Part shown: positions 34,028-44,900 of the stretch, piece by piece
Numbering within the stretch: the stretch's first letter is position 1
Layout of the letters: the number at the start of each line of letters is the position of its first letter
Assembly: GCA_017525605.1 (NCBI GenBank)
Contig: JAFXSM010000020.1
Location: forward strand, 1 to 64,000
DNA: 64,000 bases
Direction of reading: 5' to 3'
Origin: Treponema sp.
GTDB lineage: Bacteria; Spirochaetota; Spirochaetia; Treponematales; Treponemataceae
Notes under the pieces: model-generated
Told to the model about the DNA's origin: nothing
Databases searched by the model: none
Seen by the model: the letters and a program-made list of their open reading frames with translations, nothing else
Made by a program: the position numbers and the translations under genes

Positions 34028-35533
34028 ATGGCATTTTATTTTTCAGAGCCGTCACACACATTCGGTGAGTATTTGCTTGTTCCTGGATATTCAAGTGAAA
34101 ACTGCATTCCAAGCAATGTATCGCTCAAGACTCCGCTCGTGCGCTTCAACAAAAAGGCCGGGGAGACATCGCCTCTTTCTATGAACATTCCGATGGTGTC
34201 TGCTGTAATGCAGGCTGTTTCTGATGATAAACTCGCCATTGCGCTTGCAAAAGAGGGCGGAATCTCATTCATTTTCGGAAGCCAGACAATCGAAGACCAG
34301 GCGGCAATGGTCGCGCGCGTGAAGTCATACAAAGCAGGTTACGTCACCTCCGACTCGAACGTCCGCCCAGACCAGACGCTTGAGGAAGTAATCGCGCTCA
34401 GCGAAAAGACAGGACATTCAACTTGCGCTGTAACGGAAGACGGAACTGCACACGGAAAACTCGTCGGAATCATCACTTCAAAGGATTTCAGAATCACACA
34501 CTGCAAGCCGAATTCAAAAGTTTCGGAATACATGACACCGCTTTCAGGAATGACAGTCGGGCAGGAAGGAATCTCTCTTTCGGAAGCGAACGAGCTCATC
34601 TGGGAAAAGAAAGTCAACCAGCTTCCAGTTGTCGACAAGAACGGCAATCTCGTCTCTCTGATTTTCAGAAAGGATTACTCGACACACGAGTCTCACCCGA
34701 ACGAACTTTTGGACGCAAAGCAGAGATACATCGTCGGAGCAGGAATCAACACTCGCGACTACATGGAAAGAGTTCCGGCATTGCTCGAAGCTGGTGCTGA
34801 CGTGTTCGTCCTCGACTCAAGCGAAGGTTATTCATACTGGCAGGCAAAGGCACTCAAGGACATCCACGAGAAATACCCGAACGCAAAAGTCGGTGCAGGA
34901 AACGTCGTTGACGCGGAAGGATTCAGATTCCTCGCAGACGCAGGCGCAGACTTCGTGAAAATCGGCATTGGCGGCGGCTCAATCTGCATCACACGCGAGC
35001 AGAAGGGAATCGGACGCGGACAGGCAACTGCAACAATCGAAGTCGCAAAAGCACGCGACGAATACTACAAGGAAACTGGAATCTACGTTCCGATTTGCTC
35101 TGACGGCGGAATCGTCCACGACTACCATGTTACTCTCGCTCTTGCAATGGGCGCGGATTTTGTGATGCTCGGTCGCTATTTCGCTCGCTTCGAGGAATCT
35201 CCTTCGAACAAGCTCGTCGTGAACGGTCAGTATGTCAAGGAATACTGGGGCGAAGGCTCGAACCGCGCACGCAACTGGCAGAGATACGACCTCGGCGGAA
35301 AGAAGGGAATGGCATTCGAGGAAGGCGTTGACTCTTACGTTCCGTATGCGGGTCATTTGCATGACGGCGTTGGACTCACGCTCAAGAAAGTCGCGCACAC
35401 AATGTGCAACTGCGGTGCGCTTTCAATCCCGGAATTGCAGGAAAAGGCAAAAATAACGCTCGTTTCCGCAACGACAATCTCCGAAGGCTCGGCACACGAC
35501 GTAATCGTAAAGAACACATCACTTCAGAGCTAA
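34028..35533 (+). CDS. guaB: Inosine-5'-monophosphate dehydrogenase
   Basis: A 501-residue cytosolic enzyme that oxidises IMP to XMP with NAD, the first step of GTP synthesis. The catalytic loop [20 protein letters not shown] carries the active-site Cys, and two CBS modules occupy residues 100-225 ([15 protein letters not shown] and [15 protein letters not shown]). The SICIT version of the loop also occurs in eukaryotic enzymes and is not an anomaly. It is preceded by a strong promoter (TTGAAT-17-TATAAT) and TATTGGAG ribosome site. A terminator at 35581 ends the transcript. It is a single-gene unit. Confidence 0.97.
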   Translation: MAFYFSEPSHTFGEYLLVPGYSSENCIPSNVSLKTPLVRFNKKAGETSPLSMNIPMVSAVMQAVSDDKLAIALAKEGGISFIFGSQTIEDQAAMVARVKSYKAGYVTSDSNVRPDQTLEEVIALSEKTGHSTCAVTEDGTAHGKLVGIITSKDFRITHCKPNSKVSEYMTPLSGMTVGQEGISLSEANELIWEKKVNQLPVVDKNGNLVSLIFRKDYSTHESHPNELLDAKQRYIVGAGINTRDYMERVPALLEAGADVFVLDSSEGYSYWQAKALKDIHEKYPNAKVGAGNVVDAEGFRFLADAGADFVKIGIGGGSICITREQKGIGRGQATATIEVAKARDEYYKETGIYVPICSDGGIVHDYHVTLALAMGADFVMLGRYFARFEESPSNKLVVNGQYVKEYWGEGSNRARNWQRYDLGGKKGMAFEEGVDSYVPYAGHLHDGVGLTLKKVAHTMCNCGALSIPELQEKAKITLVSATTISEGSAHDVIVKNTSLQS

Positions 35534-35580
35534 TCAAAATAATCGCAGCAGCTGCTTATAACATCTGACTGCTGACAAAA

Positions 35581-35637
35581 AAGGACTTGTTCAGTAAAAG
35601 TGGTACATATCACAATTCTGGCAAGTCCTTTTTTTAT
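35581..35637 (+). terminator. guaB terminator
   Basis: AAGGACTTG (35581-35589) pairs with CAAGTCCTT (35622-35630) with an inner GTG/CAC hairpin, followed by a T-run. Confidence 0.85.
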
Positions 35638-35682
35638 TCAACAAACGGATTTGTAAGCGATTAGCGTCGCCGATTTCCCTGT

Positions 35683-36921
35683 TTACGACTCTTTGATGCA
35701 ATCCTCGACTTTCAGGTGTCTTGGCAATCCGTCTACCATAATCGGGGAAAGCTCTGCCTGAATGAGAGGGCGGATGTAGTGAATCAAATCTTCCGTCACA
35801 TAATCGTCGTCAGTTATCCATTCGAGAGGGACTTTCTTCTCGATGTTCGCGATTTTCGCAACGTCGTCCGTGGCTGTGATGCACATATACGGGTCGTCAG
35901 AAACTCTCTTCAAGACGACGACTTTTCCCGACTCGCCTTCGAATGCGGCTTTCACGGCTGCTCCTCCGACGTTGTAAGCTTCGGTGATGTCAGTTCGGCT
36001 TGTCATGTGCGCGGCGCATCGCTGCAATGTCGAAAGCTCGATGGCGCGTGCCTTGAGCCCGAGCGTCATCGTGATTTTGTTCGTGAGGAATTTCGCGGTG
36101 CCAGACATCTGCTTGTGTCCGAATGCATCGACGAATTCCGCGTGCTCTCCAAGCTCGAACACGAATTTGCCGTCAGCAGTCTTGATTCCTTCGGAAACAG
36201 CGACGACGATTGACTTTCCGGTATCCGAAATCGCTTTGATTTTCTTGAGGAATTTGTCAACGTCGAACGGTTTTTCAGGAAGATAAATCAAATCCACGCC
36301 CTCGCAGTCGTCCGATTTTGCAAGCGCGGCAGCCGCCGTGAGCCAGCCCGCGTTTCTTCCCATTATCTCCACGACAGTGATTGTAGGGTAGTCGTAGACA
36401 ACGCCGTCGCGGATTATCTCTTTCATCGTGGCAGCAATGAACTTTGCCGCGCTTCCGAATCCCGGGGTGTGGTCGGTGATTGCAAGGTCGTTGTCGATTG
36501 TCTTCGGAACGCCGATGAACTTTATGTCGCTTCCAGTCAGAATCGCATAATCGGAAAGCTTTTTGATTGTATCCATCGAATCGTTTCCGCCGATGTAGAA
36601 GAAATATTTGATGTCGAGGTCATTCAGGACTTTGAATATTTTGTCGTAAGTTGCAGTGTCGTTCTTTATTTCAGGGAGCTTGTAGCGGCATGAGCCGAGG
36701 TAAGAAGAGGGCGTTCTTTTCAGAAGGTCGATTGCCATCGTCGTGTTCAGCTTGTTGGAAAGATCAACGTACTGATTGTCGAGCAATCCTTTTATGCCGT
36801 GTATCATTCCGTAGATTTTCTTTGCGCCGCGGTCTTTCGCAGTCTTGAATACTCCTGCAAGGCTTGAATTTATAACCGCTGTCGGTCCTCCCGACTGTCC
36901 GACGATTACGTTTCCGTTCAT
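35683..36921 (-). CDS. pfp: Phosphofructokinase, PPi-dependent type
   Basis: A 412-residue glycolytic enzyme that phosphorylates fructose 6-phosphate. GQSGGPTAVINSSLAG at the N-terminus, GGNDSMD (near residue 98) and PKTIDNDL (near residue 122) are diagnostic: the Asp in the GGxDS position and the PKTIDND form mark the PPi-using class in place of ATP (GGDGS). The start is taken at ATG 36921 (MNGNVIV), with GGAGG about 11 bases upstream; the longer frame to 37002 adds no conserved residues. PPi-PFK is characteristic of Treponema and other anaerobes. Confidence 0.93.
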   Translation of the reverse strand: MNGNVIVGQSGGPTAVINSSLAGVFKTAKDRGAKKIYGMIHGIKGLLDNQYVDLSNKLNTTMAIDLLKRTPSSYLGSCRYKLPEIKNDTATYDKIFKVLNDLDIKYFFYIGGNDSMDTIKKLSDYAILTGSDIKFIGVPKTIDNDLAITDHTPGFGSAAKFIAATMKEIIRDGVVYDYPTITVVEIMGRNAGWLTAAAALAKSDDCEGVDLIYLPEKPFDVDKFLKKIKAISDTGKSIVVAVSEGIKTADGKFVFELGEHAEFVDAFGHKQMSGTAKFLTNKITMTLGLKARAIELSTLQRCAAHMTSRTDITEAYNVGGAAVKAAFEGESGKVVVLKRVSDDPYMCITATDDVAKIANIEKKVPLEWITDDDYVTEDLIHYIRPLIQAELSPIMVDGLPRHLKVEDCIKES

Positions 36922-37049
36922 TTTATAGGATCCTCCAAAAACATTTTTAAAAGACATTTCGGAAAAACCGGCGGAATTACCGAAATGCCAACGAATTTTC
37001 ATCGTAATTCTATCATGTTGTTCGGGGACTCAAAATATTTTAAAACTGT

Positions 37050-37544
37050 CTAAATCTTTGCTTTTTCCGTCTTATCGACGTCCGCCTTGATGAATTTGAC
37101 GATTTCCTCAAGGTTCAGGACGAGAATGAAATCGTCACCGCGACGCGCAACGGAATTTATGAAGCTGCTCTGCTCTTTCGGAATTCCGTACGAGGCCGAA
37201 CCAGCCTGAATCATCGAAAGCGAGCCGACGACATCGACCGAATCCGCGATTATCGCAATTTCAAAAGGCTTTTCGTTCGGACGCGGAATTTCTATGTCGA
37301 TTACGGAAGTCTCGTCAAGGCTGAAACTCGGATTGAAGCCGAACAGTTTTCGAAGGTCGATTATCGAGACGACGGAGCCGCGGATATTCATCACCCCCAA
37401 AAGATAGTCGAGCGAGTTGGGAACTTTCGTAAGCGAAGTGAATTCAAAAACTTCCTTTACGTATTTCACAGGAACGGCGAACATTCCGTTTCCGAGCATG
37501 AACGAAAAATAATCGTAGTTCTTGTTTTCAGTAATTGTGTTCAT
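37050..37544 (-). CDS. cheW: CheW-like chemotaxis adaptor
   Basis: A 164-residue CheW-domain protein, which links receptors to CheA. The N-terminal MLGNGMFAVPVKYVKEVFEF and central LLGVMNIRGSVVSIIDLRK segments fit the family. ATG 37544 has GGGAG 6 bases upstream and is preferred over the longer frame to 37595. It lies divergent from the STAS-CheA operon with a 133-base gap. A second cheW follows the receptor at 44901, so this locus has two adaptors that may couple different receptor classes. Confidence 0.92.
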   Translation of the reverse strand: MNTITENKNYDYFSFMLGNGMFAVPVKYVKEVFEFTSLTKVPNSLDYLLGVMNIRGSVVSIIDLRKLFGFNPSFSLDETSVIDIEIPRPNEKPFEIAIIADSVDVVGSLSMIQAGSASYGIPKEQSSFINSVARRGDDFILVLNLEEIVKFIKADVDKTEKAKI

Positions 37545-37677
37545 TTTCGCTCCCTTTCCGCTAGTCTGTATTTTGTTTGACTTCGAAAAAATCATGGCTT
37601 AGAATTATTTTCATACGAAAACGCCTCTAGGATTATAAATCATAATACTTCAAAAAGATAGAAAAGGAGCTTCGCGA

Positions 37678-37989
37678 ATGGCTGAGAATTTTGAAACTGT
37701 GAAGTGGCAGGGCAATGCCGGAATTGAGCAGGCCCATGTTCTGCGTGACGAAATTCTCGAAGCGTTCAAAAAAACTACGAAGATTCGGCTTGATATTTCA
37801 GAGGTTGAGGACATTGATATCACTGGAATTCAAATCATAATCGCGGCAAGAAGGGAAGCCGAAAGTACCGGAAAATCGTTTCACATAACAGGAAAAATCC
37901 CGAAGGCAATCGAAGAATTCATCACTGCAAGCGCAATCACCCTCGATGAATATATCCTTCCTGAAGATGCGGAGGTCGGCGATGCTTGA
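37678..37989 (+). CDS. STAS-domain protein (anti-sigma antagonist-like)
   Basis: A 103-residue single-domain STAS protein. The signature LDISEVEDIDITGIQIII (near residue 38) includes the D-x-x-G region, but the Ser normally phosphorylated in anti-sigma antagonists (DSSG) is Thr here (DITG). It is the first gene of the chemosensory operon and overlaps cheA by 8 bases. ATG 37678 has AAAAGGAG. STAS proteins at this position in spirochaete and related chemosensory clusters are thought to relay an input, but no partner is known; there is no anti-sigma gene here. Confidence 0.88.
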   Translation: MAENFETVKWQGNAGIEQAHVLRDEILEAFKKTTKIRLDISEVEDIDITGIQIIIAARREAESTGKSFHITGKIPKAIEEFITASAITLDEYILPEDAEVGDA

Positions 37990-40087
37990 GCAGTTAAATT
38001 CTGTTTTTTTTGACGAGGCGAACGAGCTTCTCGACAACCTTGAGGAGCAGCTTCTCGCGCTCAGCGACAACAGCGGAGACCCGGAGACTATTGCGGCAGT
38101 TTTCCGCGCAATGCACACCATAAAAGGCTCTTCCGCCATGTTCGGCTTCAACGAGATTTCGACATTCACGCACGAGGCCGAATCCGCGATGGATCAGGTG
38201 AGAAACGGGCTGATTCCTGTCACTCCAGATTTGATAAACCTTCTTCTCAAGGCGCGCGACCACATCAGAAGCCTTCTCGACGTGGGCACGGAAGTTTCGG
38301 AGGAAGTCCACCACCAGAGCGAGGCACTCATCCTCGATTTCAAAGTCTATGTCCAGTCGCATGGCGGAAACGCAGTCGAGACTGTCTCAAGCGTAAAGAA
38401 AATAGAAAAGATTCCGACGGACAAAGGCGCAAGCTTCACCTGGCGAATAAAATTCAGACCGTCCGCAACAATCATGCAGAACGGAACCCGCCCGGAACTT
38501 CTCATAAAGGAGCTTACGGAACTCGGAACTGCAACTGTCGTTCCTTTCTACAATGACCTTCCGCCACTCTCGAAAATGGACAGCGAGCTGTGCTATTTTT
38601 CATGGGACGTAATCCTCACAACCACAAAAACGAAGAACGACATCGAGGACGTGTTCATCTTCCTTGATTCCGAGTCGAAATTCGAAGTCGAGAAAATCGA
38701 TTTGCTTCTTGGCGAGAACAACAAAATCGGAGAAATCCTCGTTTCGAGGAAAGATGTCTCGCAGCATGATGTCGATGAAATCTTGCGCGCAAAAAAACAG
38801 CTCGGCTCGATGCTCATCGACAAAAAAATCGTCTCGGAAGAGCAGATTCGTTCGGCACTTGCGGAACAGCAGCACTTAAAATCGCTGACTCCGACAGGTC
38901 AGGTGCAGAATCAGGCATCATCATCAACGCTCAGAATCAGTTCCGCAAAACTCGACCAGCTTGTTGATTTGGTCGGAGAGCTCGTAACGTTCAATGCGAG
39001 GCTCGACCAGGAAGCCACAAAAACGGAGAACATCACTTTCAAAAACTTGAGCGAGCAGTGCGACAGGATTGCAGTCATGATGCGCGACATCTCGATGGGG
39101 CTAAGAATGATTCCTGTGGGGACGCTTTTCCAGAAATTCAAGCGCACTGTGCATGATTTGTCGATGCAGCTCGGGAAGCAGGTCGAGATGGTGACAATCG
39201 GCGCGGAAACGGAACTAGACAAGACCGTAATCGAAAAGCTCAACGACCCGCTTCTGCATCTCATCAGAAATTCAGTTGACCACGGAATCGAGCTTCCTAA
39301 CGAGCGAATCGAAAAAGGGAAAAGCCCGGTCGGAACTGTCACGCTTTCCGCAAAGCACGTCGGCGCGTTCATCAACATTTCGATAAAGGACGACGGAAAA
39401 GGACTCGACAAAAACGCAATCCGCGAAAAGGCAATTCAGAAAAAGCTCATTGGCCCTGACGACAGTCTTTCTGACTCGGAGATTTTCAACCTGATTTTCC
39501 AGCCTGGATTCTCGACGGCAAAGCAGGTCACTTCGGTCTCAGGTCGCGGTGTCGGGCTTGATGTCGTAAAGAAAGATTTGGGAACTCTTGGCGGGCAGGT
39601 CTCAACGGAATCAGAGCAGGGAAAAGGAACGACATTTATATTGAAGATTCCGCTCACGATGGCAATCATCGACGGAATGCTCGTCACAATCGGAAGCGTC
39701 ACATACATCATTCCGCTGAACACGATTTCGGAATGCATCACTTCGAAAATAACGAAAGAGCAGATGGACGATTATTTCATCGTCACGAAGAACCACGGAA
39801 AAGACCTGAAATCCGTGAACCTCAGAAAATTCTTCAAGATAGAGGAACCTCTTCCTGACCATCAGGAAATCGTATCGGTGTACGACGGCGACGAAGTTTA
39901 CGGACTCGTCGTGGACAAAATTCTCGGAAGTCAGCAAACCGTAATAAAACCGCTCGGTCCGCTTTATGGAAACTGCACTGGAATCAACAGCTCGACGATT
40001 CTTGGAGACGGCTCCGTCGCGCTGATTCTGGACATTTTCCAGCTGACTATGATGATAAAGAATTCGGAAAGTGCAGATGGGCAGTGA
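37982..40087 (+). CDS. cheA: Chemotaxis histidine kinase CheA with MshEN-like insert
   Basis: A 701-residue kinase. Order: P1 Hpt (phospho-His in AMHTIKGSSAMFGF near residue 45), a P2-like CheY-docking region (about 140-245), an MshEN-like insert (about 248-298: two tandem LGxxL-type motifs), P3 dimerisation (310-375), P4 ATPase (LIRNSVDHGIE near 425, and the GRGVGLD motif near 522) and a C-terminal CheW-like P5 domain (565-695). The ATG at 37982 overlaps the STAS stop by 8 bases and is preferred over upstream in-frame codons. It autophosphorylates and passes phosphate to CheY and CheB, both encoded downstream. The insert is unusual for CheA. Confidence 0.95.
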   Translation: MLEQLNSVFFDEANELLDNLEEQLLALSDNSGDPETIAAVFRAMHTIKGSSAMFGFNEISTFTHEAESAMDQVRNGLIPVTPDLINLLLKARDHIRSLLDVGTEVSEEVHHQSEALILDFKVYVQSHGGNAVETVSSVKKIEKIPTDKGASFTWRIKFRPSATIMQNGTRPELLIKELTELGTATVVPFYNDLPPLSKMDSELCYFSWDVILTTTKTKNDIEDVFIFLDSESKFEVEKIDLLLGENNKIGEILVSRKDVSQHDVDEILRAKKQLGSMLIDKKIVSEEQIRSALAEQQHLKSLTPTGQVQNQASSSTLRISSAKLDQLVDLVGELVTFNARLDQEATKTENITFKNLSEQCDRIAVMMRDISMGLRMIPVGTLFQKFKRTVHDLSMQLGKQVEMVTIGAETELDKTVIEKLNDPLLHLIRNSVDHGIELPNERIEKGKSPVGTVTLSAKHVGAFINISIKDDGKGLDKNAIREKAIQKKLIGPDDSLSDSEIFNLIFQPGFSTAKQVTSVSGRGVGLDVVKKDLGTLGGQVSTESEQGKGTTFILKIPLTMAIIDGMLVTIGSVTYIIPLNTISECITSKITKEQMDDYFIVTKNHGKDLKSVNLRKFFKIEEPLPDHQEIVSVYDGDEVYGLVVDKILGSQQTVIKPLGPLYGNCTGINSSTILGDGSVALILDIFQLTMMIKNSESADGQ

Positions 40088-40943
40088 AGTTGTAAAGCAG
40101 ATTACGGAACTGACCGACGAGCAGTTCCATAGAATAGCGGATTTCATACAGACGAACGTCGGAATAAAGATGCCGGACCAGAAGAAGATAATGGTGCAGT
40201 CAAGATTGCAGGCACGTCTCAAGGCTCTGAACATCGACAATTTCGACGAATATATGAAATATGCGTTTTCGGGCGGCGCGGCTTCCGACGAGGAAATCGC
40301 GCTGATGATAGATGTCATAACGACGAACCTGACGAGTTTTTTTCGGGAGAACCAGCATTTCGTCGCGATGCAAGAGCGGATTCTTCCGGATTTTGCGAAG
40401 AGGGGCTGCGAAAAGATTGAATTGTGGTCAGCGGCGTGCTCAAGCGGGCAGGAGCCGTACACATTGTCAATCGTGATGAGCGAATTCATCAGGACGCACC
40501 AGAATGGATCGATAAACGACTTTTCGATTCTTGCGACCGACATTTCGTCACGCGTTTTGGACAGGGCAGTGAATGCGGTCTATTCGATGGACGACGTGGA
40601 GAATTTGGAATTCGACTTGAAGAAGCGATATTTCCTTAAGTCGAAAAATGCGGAGGAGCGCAAGGTCAGGATAAAGCCGGAGCTGCGGCGGAAAGTGCAG
40701 TTCGAGCGGCTCAACTTCATGGACAATTCGTATCCGATTCAGTCCATGAAGCACATCATATTCTGCCGGAATGCCCTGATTTACTTCGACAAACCGACGC
40801 AGGAAGCTGTGATACGAAAACTGATTGAGTGGCTAGTTCCGGGCGGATATCTGTTCCTCGGACATTCCGAGACGATTTTCGGTCTGAACCTGCCGCTTGA
40901 AACTGTGGGTCCGACGATTTTTCAAAAAGTCAGTGACAGTTGA
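40077..40943 (+). CDS. cheR: Chemotaxis protein methyltransferase
   Basis: A 288-residue SAM-dependent glutamate methyltransferase that adapts receptors. The N-terminal helical domain, the SAM motif ELWSAACSSGQEPYTLS (near residue 122), and the conserved IFCRNALIYF segment near residue 225 are clear. It overlaps the cheA stop by 11 bases; ATG 40077 has GGAAA 6 bases upstream. It should methylate the receptor encoded at 42714 through the AAR-type signalling tip or a C-terminal tether. Confidence 0.95.
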   Translation: MGSEVVKQITELTDEQFHRIADFIQTNVGIKMPDQKKIMVQSRLQARLKALNIDNFDEYMKYAFSGGAASDEEIALMIDVITTNLTSFFRENQHFVAMQERILPDFAKRGCEKIELWSAACSSGQEPYTLSIVMSEFIRTHQNGSINDFSILATDISSRVLDRAVNAVYSMDDVENLEFDLKKRYFLKSKNAEERKVRIKPELRRKVQFERLNFMDNSYPIQSMKHIIFCRNALIYFDKPTQEAVIRKLIEWLVPGGYLFLGHSETIFGLNLPLETVGPTIFQKVSDS

Positions 40944-41005
40944 GAGAGAAAATGCTTGAAAGGAGGCGAAAGCGTCTGTCTGAAACGGCAGCCGCAGTTT
41001 GAAAC

Positions 41006-42256
41006 ATGCCTATAAAGGTTTTGATAATTGATGATTCTGCCCTCGTTCGGCAGACAATAACTGAAATACTGAACTCGACTACGGATATAAAGGTCATTGC
41101 GAGCGCGTCAGACCCAATTGTGGGCGTAAGGAAAATCCATGACGAGCGGCCCGATGTCATCATACTCGACATCGAAATGGCGAGAATGGACGGCCTCACG
41201 TTCCTCAAAAAGATGAACGAGACAATCGACCCGATTCCTTGCGTGATTTGCTCCGCGCTTGTCGAGAAAGGTTCGCCTGAATCGATAAAGGCTTTGGAAT
41301 ACGGTGCCGCGGAAATCATCCTGAAGCCGTCGGTGGGAACAAAGAAGTTCTTCGAGGAATCGAAAATCCGCCTTGTCGAGGCAGTGAAATCGGCGAATTC
41401 GTGCCAGAGCAAAATCAAGCAGCTGATTCCGTCGCAGGCGAAAATGCATTCCACGCAGGAAGCACTTGCCACAATCCAAAACGCGAAGAAAGTCGATGTT
41501 CAAAAGATTACGCTCATGAAGAGCAACAGCAGCGACGACGACGACATTCAGGAACTTGAGGACGCGGACGAGCTTCCGAAATTCTCTGTCATGCCGCCGA
41601 CAAGGGGAACTGTCCAGCCGAAACTCACAGCCGACGTAATCCTCGAAAAGCCGAATCCGGCACTCGCTCCGATTGACACGACAGACACAGTTGTGGTTGT
41701 CGGAGCTTCGACGGGCGGAACGGAAGCACTCAAGGATTTTCTGACGATGCTTCCTGAAAATTCGCCTGGACTCGTAATCGTCCAGCACATGCCGGAGCAT
41801 TTTACGGCATCGTTCGCGCAGAGGCTCAACTCGCTCTGCAAAATCGCGGTGCATGAAGCGGAGGACGGCGACATGGTTCAGCGCGGACAGGCACTGATTG
41901 CGCCGGGAAACCACCACATGCTTCTGAAACGGCAGGGAAAAGATTATTACGTCGAGATAAAGGACGGACCTCTTGTTTCGCGCCACAGACCTTCAGTGGA
42001 CGTTCTTTTCAGAAGTGCGGCACGGTACGCCGGAAAGAACGCAATCGGAATAATCATGACGGGAATGGGCGACGACGGAGCGAAAGGCATGAAGGAAATG
42101 CACGATGCCGGCGCGTTCAACATTGCGCAGGACGAAGCGAGCTGCATCGTTTACGGAATGCCTTGCGAAGCGGTGAAGGCGGGTGCAGTCGACAAGATTG
42201 TTCCGCTGAACGACATAGCGCAAACTATGCTGAATAATGCTAGAATTGCTAAGTAG
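41006..42256 (+). CDS. cheB: Chemotaxis response regulator protein-glutamate methylesterase
   Basis: A 416-residue two-domain enzyme: receiver domain (residues 1-125, phospho-Asp in [11 protein letters not shown], Lys near KPS) joined by an acidic linker (about 150-220, rich in Asp/Glu/Ser) to the methylesterase domain (235-416) with the catalytic Ser in VVGASTGG, His in [10 protein letters not shown] and Asp in [11 protein letters not shown]. It removes methyl groups from receptors when phosphorylated by CheA. The gap after cheR is 62 bases. Confidence 0.95.
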   Translation: MPIKVLIIDDSALVRQTITEILNSTTDIKVIASASDPIVGVRKIHDERPDVIILDIEMARMDGLTFLKKMNETIDPIPCVICSALVEKGSPESIKALEYGAAEIILKPSVGTKKFFEESKIRLVEAVKSANSCQSKIKQLIPSQAKMHSTQEALATIQNAKKVDVQKITLMKSNSSDDDDIQELEDADELPKFSVMPPTRGTVQPKLTADVILEKPNPALAPIDTTDTVVVVGASTGGTEALKDFLTMLPENSPGLVIVQHMPEHFTASFAQRLNSLCKIAVHEAEDGDMVQRGQALIAPGNHHMLLKRQGKDYYVEIKDGPLVSRHRPSVDVLFRSAARYAGKNAIGIIMTGMGDDGAKGMKEMHDAGAFNIAQDEASCIVYGMPCEAVKAGAVDKIVPLNDIAQTMLNNARIAK

Positions 42257-42300
42257 ATAACAAACATATAAAAGGAAACAAATTATTTAGGAGAAAAATT

Positions 42301-42666
42301 ATGGCTAAAAAAATTCTTGCAGTTGACGACTCAAAATCGATCAGGGCGAGCATAACGTTTATTCTTGGACAGGAAGGATACGAAATCGTGGAGGCTGAGG
42401 ACGGAGTTGACGCTCTGGCAAAGGCGAAGACCGACAAATTCAACCTCGTCATAACCGATATCAATATGCCGAACATGGACGGAATCGAACTTACGAAGAA
42501 TTTGAGGCAGACTGAAGGCTACAAATTCACGCCGATTATCGCTCTCACCACAGAAAACCAGCAGTCGAAGATGGACGAAGGAAAAGCGGCTGGCGCAACC
42601 GGCTGGATTGTCAAACCGTTCACTTCTGACAAACTCATTTCTGTCGTGAAGAAAATAATCGGATAG
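42301..42666 (+). CDS. cheY: CheY-type response regulator
   Basis: A 121-residue single receiver domain. The acidic pair and phospho-Asp (VDDS and [11 protein letters not shown]), the Thr (ALTTEN) and the Lys in KPFT match CheY. There is no output domain. ATG 42301 has AGGAG 8 bases upstream. It lies between cheB and the receptor in the same operon; the output for this cluster is not evident, and no CheX, CheC or CheZ phosphatase is encoded here. Confidence 0.93.
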   Translation: MAKKILAVDDSKSIRASITFILGQEGYEIVEAEDGVDALAKAKTDKFNLVITDINMPNMDGIELTKNLRQTEGYKFTPIIALTTENQQSKMDEGKAAGATGWIVKPFTSDKLISVVKKIIG

Positions 42667-42713
42667 TTCGATGCGGCAATAAAATTGTCTTTCAGATGGG
42701 GAAGGAGGCCTAT

Positions 42714-44885
42714 ATGAAAAGTATTCGTTCTGCACTAACTGTTTTTACAACGACAGCCATAGTTGTCACCGGGATTTCGCTCATGGCGATTTCTATTCGT
42801 ATCGCGGGAAAATCCGTGGATATGGGGTCGCTCGCAAACATGAAGACCCTCGTTGACAATGTTGCAAATTATGCGGACATGAAACTTGAATCCGACCTCA
42901 TCGCACTCAAGGTTCTTGCTGAATTCCCTGACATGAAGTCTGACAAAACCGTTGAGGAAAAATCGCAGGTCGTCGCGAAGTACGTTGACAGCGTTGACGC
43001 ACACGCAAGATATCTGCTTGTATGCCAACCGAACGGACACGCGTTCACCTCGGACAAAATCGTCCGCGAAGTTCAGGAAAGGCAATACTTCAAAACCGCA
43101 ATCAAAGGCGAGCCGACAATTTACGGCCCGATAATCAGCGCGCGCGGAGAGCCTTCGATATACGGCGCGACTCCGATACTCAGCAATGACAACGAAATCA
43201 TCGGAGTCCTTGCCGCGAACATCAACACCGATATCCTTCGTGACTTTGCAGGAAGGCTGAACATAAGCGCGCACGGAAAAGCATGTATCATAAACCGCGA
43301 AACAGGAGTAATCCTCTATGCGGATATTGAAGACTATGTGAAGAAATCGCTCACATTCGAGGAGCTTTCTCTTACGACCGAGCCTGGTTACAAGGAGCTG
43401 GCAGCCGTCTCCAAAAAGATGATGGCGGGCAAAAGCGGTTCGGAAGTGATAAAAATCAATTCAAAGGAATATTACATCGCGTACACTCCGATTGCAGGCG
43501 CGAACTGGGCAATCGCAATCGACGCTCCGTCTTCGGATTTCAAGGACAGCATCATAATCCTGAAGGCGTTGCTCGGCTCCGTTTCGTTCATATTCGCGAT
43601 AATCGCAACGATTGTCGGATTCATCTTCGCAAGTTCCATTTCAAAGCCTATCAATCTCATTTATCAGGCTCTCAATTCCATCGCAAACGGAAATCTCGTC
43701 ATTGACCAAAAATCAAAGACGGAGCTTGCAAAAGTGATGACGAGAAAGGACGAACTCGGAAAAATCAGTACCGCAATGCAGAAGATGCTTGATTCCCTAA
43801 CGATGACGATAGAGCATGTAAGGGAAGCCGCAATGCAGGTACGCTCGGGCGGCGAGCAGCTCTCTTCTTCAAGCCAGGCAGTTTCTTCGGGCGCGAGCGA
43901 GCAGGCAGCGTCCACGGAAGAGATGAGCGCGACAATGGAGCAGATGTCGAGCAACATCAAGCAGACGGCGGACAATGCCGCAAAGACGAGCCAAATCGCA
44001 AACACAGCAACGCAGATGGCGGAAGACGGCGGACTTGCGGTCGAGCAGGCAGTTACCGCGGTCGAGTCGATTGCGCAGAAAATCGGAATCATCGAGGACA
44101 TCGCAAGCCAGACGAACATGCTCGCTCTCAATGCGGCTATCGAAGCGGCGCGTGCGGGCGAGGCCGGAAAGGGATTCGCGGTCGTCGCATCGGAAGTCCG
44201 AAAACTTGCGGAACGCTCACAGATGGCGGCAGGCGAAATCAGCGAAATTTCAAACATGACGCTTGAAACTACGACGAAAGCCGGAAAACTCATCAAGGAA
44301 GTTGTTCCGGGAATCGAGCAGACTTCGAGCCTTGTCGGTGAGATTGCAGTCGCAAGCCGCGAGCAGGACAACGGAACGCAGCAGGTCAGCCAGGCAATCA
44401 TGCAGATGGATTCGGTCGTCCAGCAGAATGCAAGCGCGGCGGAAGAAATGGCAGCGATGGCGGAAGAGCTGAGCGCGGAGGCGGAGAAACTCGTCAAGGT
44501 AATCAGCTTCTTTAAAATAGAAGACAATGCCACGAATACGGAATTCAAAGTCGAGGATTTGAGCACACAATCAAAAGCACCTGCAACAAAACATAAATCG
44601 ATTCCTGTTGCCGCTGAAAAACAGGAGCTGACGGAGCAGGAGAAGATTGAGAGCAAAAAGCCTCGCAAAATGAAAATCCAGAAGGTGCGAACGGAAGACG
44701 AGAACACAGCTCCTGCGCAGACGAAAACGGAACAGACAACTCCTGAGAAGAAGAATCCTGTGCAGCCGAATGTTGAAGAGAAGCCTTCAAAACCTGCTGA
44801 AAACAAACCGAACCCAACAAGCGGAACTGTGACAAAAAAATCGACCGCCGATTTGATTTCGGATGCCGATTTTGAGGAGTTCTGA
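42714..44885 (+). CDS. Methyl-accepting chemotaxis protein with long C-terminal tether
   Basis: A 723-residue receptor. A membrane segment at residues 8-28 leads a Cache-like sensor region (to about residue 275), then a second membrane segment, HAMP region, and a signalling domain whose tip reads [20 protein letters not shown], different from the AAH type of the other receptors. After the signalling domain comes a 120-residue Lys/Glu/Thr/Pro-rich linker ending in DADFEEF, reminiscent of the CheR-docking pentapeptide at the end of E. coli Tar/Tsr (NWETF). ATG 42714 has AAGGAGG 5 bases upstream. It is probably this operon's own input. Confidence 0.94.
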   Translation: MKSIRSALTVFTTTAIVVTGISLMAISIRIAGKSVDMGSLANMKTLVDNVANYADMKLESDLIALKVLAEFPDMKSDKTVEEKSQVVAKYVDSVDAHARYLLVCQPNGHAFTSDKIVREVQERQYFKTAIKGEPTIYGPIISARGEPSIYGATPILSNDNEIIGVLAANINTDILRDFAGRLNISAHGKACIINRETGVILYADIEDYVKKSLTFEELSLTTEPGYKELAAVSKKMMAGKSGSEVIKINSKEYYIAYTPIAGANWAIAIDAPSSDFKDSIIILKALLGSVSFIFAIIATIVGFIFASSISKPINLIYQALNSIANGNLVIDQKSKTELAKVMTRKDELGKISTAMQKMLDSLTMTIEHVREAAMQVRSGGEQLSSSSQAVSSGASEQAASTEEMSATMEQMSSNIKQTADNAAKTSQIANTATQMAEDGGLAVEQAVTAVESIAQKIGIIEDIASQTNMLALNAAIEAARAGEAGKGFAVVASEVRKLAERSQMAAGEISEISNMTLETTTKAGKLIKEVVPGIEQTSSLVGEIAVASREQDNGTQQVSQAIMQMDSVVQQNASAAEEMAAMAEELSAEAEKLVKVISFFKIEDNATNTEFKVEDLSTQSKAPATKHKSIPVAAEKQELTEQEKIESKKPRKMKIQKVRTEDENTAPAQTKTEQTTPEKKNPVQPNVEEKPSKPAENKPNPTSGTVTKKSTADLISDADFEEF

Positions 44886-44900
44886 TAAGAAGGAGGGCTG

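Noticed and set aside
34028..35533. Unusual SICIT catalytic loop in guaB
   Set aside because: The same loop form occurs in well-studied eukaryotic IMP dehydrogenases, so it is a family variant and not an anomaly.
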